Below, in pieces: positions 59,708 to 64,000 of a stretch of 64,000 bases of DNA (positions are counted from its first letter, which is position 1; every line of letters begins with the position of its first letter). The notes under the pieces were generated by a model, which saw only the letters and a list, made by a program, of their open reading frames with translations, did not search any database and was not told the DNA's origin. This stretch comes from Augochlora pura (lineage: Eukaryota; Arthropoda; Insecta; Hymenoptera; Halictidae). The stretch spans positions 10,680,046-10,744,045 of the forward strand of contig NC_135775.1 in the NCBI RefSeq assembly GCF_028453695.1. Direction: 5' to 3'. Both the position numbers and the translations under genes were made by a program.

Positions 59708-61339
59708 ATGGACAAGTATTGTATATTTTTAGAGATTGAAGACATAAACTGCATATTCAGTTATATTCATTTACAAATTTTTAACCAAAATTATATTTGT
59801 AGTGTTTTATATCATTTCACAATGGTTCCAAATGAAGAATTAAAGAATAAAATAGATTCTATATATACAGCATGTGCCACTTCTATAAATGCAAATTCAG
59901 TACGTGATCAAGATAAACTATTAAGCCATGTATGGAGCATAACAAAAATTTCTTTACAAGAATATCTATTGAATTACAATCCAGATATTATAATTACATT
60001 TACTCTTAAATTTTATTTACATTACAATAAATTACTGCGTCACAATATATGCGAATGGAAACGACGGCGGAAACGACGTCTTGCAAAAGAGTGTTATAAT
60101 AATTTATTACAAATTTATATTCCTGAAAAGTCGAAGGAAATTTTACAAGCAGTAGTTAATACGATTTATGAAGAGAAGCTCTGGGAATTTGAAACTGATT
60201 GCTTTGAGGTGTTATGTAATTTGTTAGAAAGTGGTGTTAGTGGAGCATTAATGTTCCATATAATATGGGATAAAATTGAAGATCCTCATATAAATCCAGA
60301 ACATACAAGAAGAGTAATAAGAATACTGTATGAATTATTGGATGTATATGAATGGCCAGATTCTTATGACACCACATTGGTTATTGAAAGAATTCTAAAC
60401 CTTTTTTACATAAGCGTGACTGATACAAAATTAAATAACCATGTTACTCCATATGCAACGTTTAAGAAAGGCTTAGAAGTGTGCATTATAAATATGGTAA
60501 AACATGTGGGCAATGATCATCTCTTAATTATAGTACAATATATGTGCTCATGGGCTGTTGAACCAGGAATGACTGATGAAATTATTTTAGAATTTGGAAG
60601 TACGCTTGAATATACAGCTTACATGCATGAAGTTGCATTATATGAGAAGACCTTGACTCCTAAAGTATTTCCATTACTCATGGATATGATAGCGTCAAAA
60701 AGCAAAATAACAAGCTTATTGGGTAATAGAGTAATACAATATTTAATTGACAGAAAAGAGAACAAAATGAATTTCGATACACCAAAAATATTTTTTGAGA
60801 ACAATCAATTCGATTTGACAATAGGGGAATGTCTTAAAGAAGATAAATTGTTCTGCAAACTTCATAGAGAGATTTTACATGACAGTATTTTGAAAAGTAT
60901 TATAAACCATTGCAAATCACGTATGAATTTAGAAACAACATACTGCACAATTTGTCTGTTTGCAATAGAAATTCCATGTGGATTTACAGCAGCTGCTATA
61001 GTCTGCCTCATAATGAATTTACAAGATATGACTTTAAGAAAAGGAAAACATCAAGCTGAAATCTCTTATCACTTGCATGCCACAATAATCGCAATTATGT
61101 CTCTTTTATGTTGGATTCACAAAGCCAAAGTATTTTATGAGTATGTAAACAAAATTATGCTGGAGAGAGCTCAATGGGCTCCACATTTAAATCCACCTAT
61201 TCAATCTCAATATAATTTTGCAGCACATCATATACTTTGGGATAAGCCAGATTTATTTTTTGTAGATTGGGAGGCTCGTTATGGTCTATGGAAATGTTTC
61301 AGACTACGTGAAACTGATGATTACACAAATGAACTATGA
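59708..61339 (+). CDS. Uncharacterised protein, probably alpha-helical repeat
   Basis: Intronless frame of 543 aa. The first 38 residues are hydrophobic and unlike the rest, and a second ATG at 59822 (MVPNEELKNKIDS) gives a 505-aa protein that I think is the more likely product. I do not recognise the family. The sequence looks largely alpha-helical, with regular leucine spacing (for example CFEVLCNLLESGVSGALMFHI, TRRVIRILYELLDVYEWPD). A basic patch KRRRKRRLAKE lies near residue 120, and hydrophobic helices TAAAIVCLIMNL and AIMSLLCWIHKA lie near the C-terminus. It could be an ARM/HEAT-like scaffold. Length and clean coding potential argue that it is real. It lies 353 bp downstream of TAF1 on the same strand. 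Confidence 0.8.
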   Translation: MDKYCIFLEIEDINCIFSYIHLQIFNQNYICSVLYHFTMVPNEELKNKIDSIYTACATSINANSVRDQDKLLSHVWSITKISLQEYLLNYNPDIIITFTLKFYLHYNKLLRHNICEWKRRRKRRLAKECYNNLLQIYIPEKSKEILQAVVNTIYEEKLWEFETDCFEVLCNLLESGVSGALMFHIIWDKIEDPHINPEHTRRVIRILYELLDVYEWPDSYDTTLVIERILNLFYISVTDTKLNNHVTPYATFKKGLEVCIINMVKHVGNDHLLIIVQYMCSWAVEPGMTDEIILEFGSTLEYTAYMHEVALYEKTLTPKVFPLLMDMIASKSKITSLLGNRVIQYLIDRKENKMNFDTPKIFFENNQFDLTIGECLKEDKLFCKLHREILHDSILKSIINHCKSRMNLETTYCTICLFAIEIPCGFTAAAIVCLIMNLQDMTLRKGKHQAEISYHLHATIIAIMSLLCWIHKAKVFYEYVNKIMLERAQWAPHLNPPIQSQYNFAAHHILWDKPDLFFVDWEARYGLWKCFRLRETDDYTNEL

Positions 61340-62842
61340 ATGTTAGTTGCACACTTGAATAATGTAGCAGCTTTCAATTACTAATAAATCAAATTACATT
61401 GTTAAGTACTATATTAGATAAAAATTTTTGTTCATTATAATTATATAATAACTGTAGTTAAAATATATGATTATTATTTAATAAATAGATATGTAATTTA
61501 GCTGATGATAATCACAATTAATTATGCTATTTTATCGTTACTTGGATTAATGATTATATTAGTTATTTTATTGTCAAATAAGTAACTTGCTTTATTGCTA
61601 AGAAATTTAATTCAATTTTTATTGAAAGCTAAGAATTAGTGATCAATAATTGATAAGTAATGTTATTTTAATTTAGCGATCGAAGATTAACGATTAATAT
61701 TGATAATTATGTATAATTCATCAATCACTTTCACTAATAATAACTTTTTTGCGATTTATTCTTTTTAAATGTAATTATATTGATTTATTAATTGCATTAC
61801 AAAATTGTATTTATGAATGATTTCAATTGTAAACTACATTCTGTATACGGAAAATTAACACTGTAACTATATGTACAATTGAATATTACATATTATCAAT
61901 TTTCTTTCTCTATGATAAAATGTCTCCAAATATAATATTTATTAATAAAATTTTATAAATTTTTATATTTATAAAATCGCAATTACTACTTGAAATGTTG
62001 GAAAACATAAATCAACATAAATGAGTTACTTTCCGCTGCAAGATGGCAGTTTCAATATTTATCATGTCTATTTTATAATTTGACGTATCACATAGAAATG
62101 ATATTTGTCAATAATGTCATACCGCCGATATAAAAAATATTTCCGTTTGTACTATAACATTCGATAAGAAAAATTATGTCAGTGAAATAAAAATTGAACA
62201 TACATAAATAAATAGCACAATTACCTACATACATATATCTCGAATAATTCATATGTTCGTCCATCTTATGCCACTCTAAACACTTTTTGATTCGTGAAAT
62301 ATTTGTTTTGTAAACTACAAATTACAATTTTAGAAATTGACATGAATTGTCTGGAAACAGTTGAAATGATTTTATACATTTATTTAAAAATTGAAAAGAG
62401 AATAGCATCAATGAAATTAAAGTGACTTTTTCTTGTCTATGCGGATTGCAATTATTAAAATCATATTGTTTACATAACGAACGAGCTGAACATTCGGTGA
62501 TTATTTTCGTCAGATCGTCGAATTGCGTTTCAATAAAGGTTAACTTTTTAAATGAATTCTAATGTTTGTTGTTCTTATACCGTATATCAGTGCATCTTGA
62601 TATGGTGACAGTACATTTTTCATTTTTAAGCTATTATATTTTATGAAGCACCTCATTCTGTAATTGTTATTGTACCTTACAACTAAAGAATTATGTGGTA
62701 AATACTAGAGTTTAACAGAAATGCATGTAAAGTGGCGTCACTAACATACATGGTATTATTTAGGATAAAATCTAATATATTAATATGTTACTTTTAATCA
62801 TATAAAAATAAACAAAATAAACAATTTCATTTTGTAGTAAAA
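61340..62842. other. Intergenic region before the BTB gene
   Basis: Very AT-rich, with loose ATTGATAA/ATTAACGATTAATATTGAT reiterations at about 61640-61740. No coding frame or clear mobile element. A GCAAGATGGCAG motif (about 62038-62049) resembles a YY1-type promoter element, weakly. Confidence 0.5.
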
Positions 62843-63815
62843 ATGTCTGGAGAACAGTTTTCGCTAGTTTGGAATAGCTTTCCAAGAAACTTATCCTCTG
62901 GATTATATACATTGTTAACGGATGAACAGCTAGTTGATGTAACATTGGCTGCAGAAGGTCAAATATTACGTGCACATAAGTTAATACTATCCGTTTGTAG
63001 CACATATTTCAGAGAGCTTTTCAAGGTATATTGTAATTTATTTTACTTTTATGTTACCAGCAACAAAACAGTAAAATTTTTTTACTGCTCTAGGGAAATT
63101 CCTGTAAACATCCAATCGTGATTTTAAAAGATGTCAATTATCGTGATTTGTCTGCAATGCTTCACTTCATGTACCAAGGTGAAGTAAACATTAAACAAGA
63201 AGACATAGCAAGTTTTCTGAAAGTAGCAGAGACTTTGCAAATTAAAGGTTTAACTACAGAATCTGATGAGGTATGTTTACAAAGATTTGATAGATAATTG
63301 TACAAAATATAAAATTATTTCTTACACCTTCTAGAAGTTCGAAGATAGTCTTTCTAAAGGTGCAGACCAATTAGATCACTTATTTAATATGGAGAAAAAG
63401 AGCATTAATTCTGATGCATCGGATTCAAATGCATCTACTTTTGACAAGCTAAAAGAAACAGTACAAAAGGATAAAAACTGTGAGAAACAAGGTATTTCAT
63501 CAGAAGAAGAATTACATAGTAAGGAGTTCATAGAGAACAATATGACAACCAACGACACATGTTGTCAGCAAGATTGTGTTTCTGACTTAGCTTATATTCA
63601 GCAAGATGTGCATATGCCATCAAATAATAGTTGCAGAAGTATAGAGATACAGAGAAATGAAGAGGAACCATTAGACTGCACAGCTGACACTAGTTACACA
63701 GAACCACCTAAACAAGAACCATTAGATTATACGCTTGATATCGATCCAGAAACAGTATATAGGACATATTCTAATGAACCATTTTTCAAACCTGAAGACA
63801 ATTTGCCTAGGAAAG
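62843..63815 (+). CDS. BTB/POZ domain protein, 5' part (runs off the window)
   Basis: Three exons are visible: 62843-63025, 63094-63270 and 63335-63815, with the frame continuing into an intron at G|GTATCAG. The N-terminal BTB domain (about 1-115) has the insect BTB-zinc-finger signature. It starts FSLVWNSFPRNLSSGLYTLL, then DEQLVDVTLAAEGQILRAHKLILSVCSTYFRELFK, HPIVILKDVNYRDLSAMLHFMYQGEVNI and FLKVAETLQIKGL. It therefore belongs with the tramtrack/bric-a-brac group of nuclear transcription regulators. The third exon encodes an acidic serine-rich linker with two related motifs, EEPLDCT and QEPLDYT. DNA-binding domains (C2H2, HTH or BEN) would be in later exons outside the window, so the exact gene cannot be named. 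Confidence 0.9.
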
Positions 63816-64000
63816 GTATCAGTCCTGTGCATTGCATTTATATAAATATTAAAAGACCTCATGTAATCAATAAGTTTATAATTGTATTCATTACTGAAGA
63901 AAGGTATTATTACCGAATGAATGTATGCTTTATTACTTGGCATTTCAAATCTACATTTTACTATCTTACATAATTATACTACTTTTGATAGTAGCAAATG
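63816..64000 (+). other. Start of an intron of the BTB gene
   Basis: The sequence after the donor GTATCAG is AT-rich and coding-poor up to the window edge. Reading through the donor reaches a stop at about 63973. That would give a truncated BTB isoform, but intronic composition makes this unlikely. Confidence 0.5.

Noticed and set aside
1..64000. CRISPR array, bacterial operon, or viral gene cluster
   Set aside because: No regularly spaced repeats, and the window is clearly spliced eukaryotic DNA. The only retroelement remains are LINE, copia and LTR-like repeats.

Overview
This is an AT-rich animal genomic window with spliced genes, short GT-AG introns, long AT-rich intergenic stretches and CpG-rich patches. 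The proteins are insect-like, and I infer an insect, probably a hymenopteran (ant, bee or wasp). That rests on remembered protein resemblance and genome style; no search was run.

Layout. 1-9258 has no gene I can support, only CpG-rich patches and simple repeats. 9259-12633 holds a divergent replication-type histone pair, H2B (-) and H2A (+). Both have GCACCAAT/TATA promoters and 3' histone stem-loops. Their shared spacer is stretched to about 2.5 kb by a 5'-truncated LINE and a mariner-like mini-element. 13593-15695 is an intronless glycerate kinase with an unusual insertion and tail. It is convergent with a 14-exon SGSM3-type TBC-SH3-RUN gene (16098-19520, -). 19521-22700 contains three foldback or inverted-repeat structures. 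A CpG-rich block near 22700-23055 is probably the promoter and first exon of the KANSL1/NSL1 gene. Its CDS (28427-36461, 10 coding exons) follows a 5.2 kb intron and a leader with many uORFs. POLD2 (39850-37872, -, 6 exons) is convergent with it.

40280-50850 is the repeat-rich accessory stretch. It contains a piggyBac-type MITE with perfect TIRs and TTAA duplications, two diverged copies of an LTR-like repeat, and an inverted pair of about 250-bp tRNA-like repeats. That pair encloses a decayed Ty1/copia fragment and a small zinc-ribbon-like exon. A 3-exon SUMO gene and a 1.1 kb imperfect palindrome also lie here. From 51126 the window is gene-dense: TAF1 (18 exons, 1887 aa predicted), with a textbook hAT MITE in its last intron, an unrecognised 543-aa (or 505-aa) single-exon gene, and the 5' part of a BTB-domain gene that runs off the window.

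Functional theme. Many genes act in chromatin and nuclear regulation (H2A, H2B, KANSL1, POLD2, SUMO, TAF1, BTB), but nothing shows that they form a unit. The best candidates for something new are the modified glycerate kinase, the overlapping-uORF leader of KANSL1, an in-frame stop-free intron in POLD2, the tRNA-like inverted-repeat composite, and the large foldback element downstream of SUMO. Exon coordinates were derived by hand from splice signals and reading-frame continuity, so single-base errors are possible.
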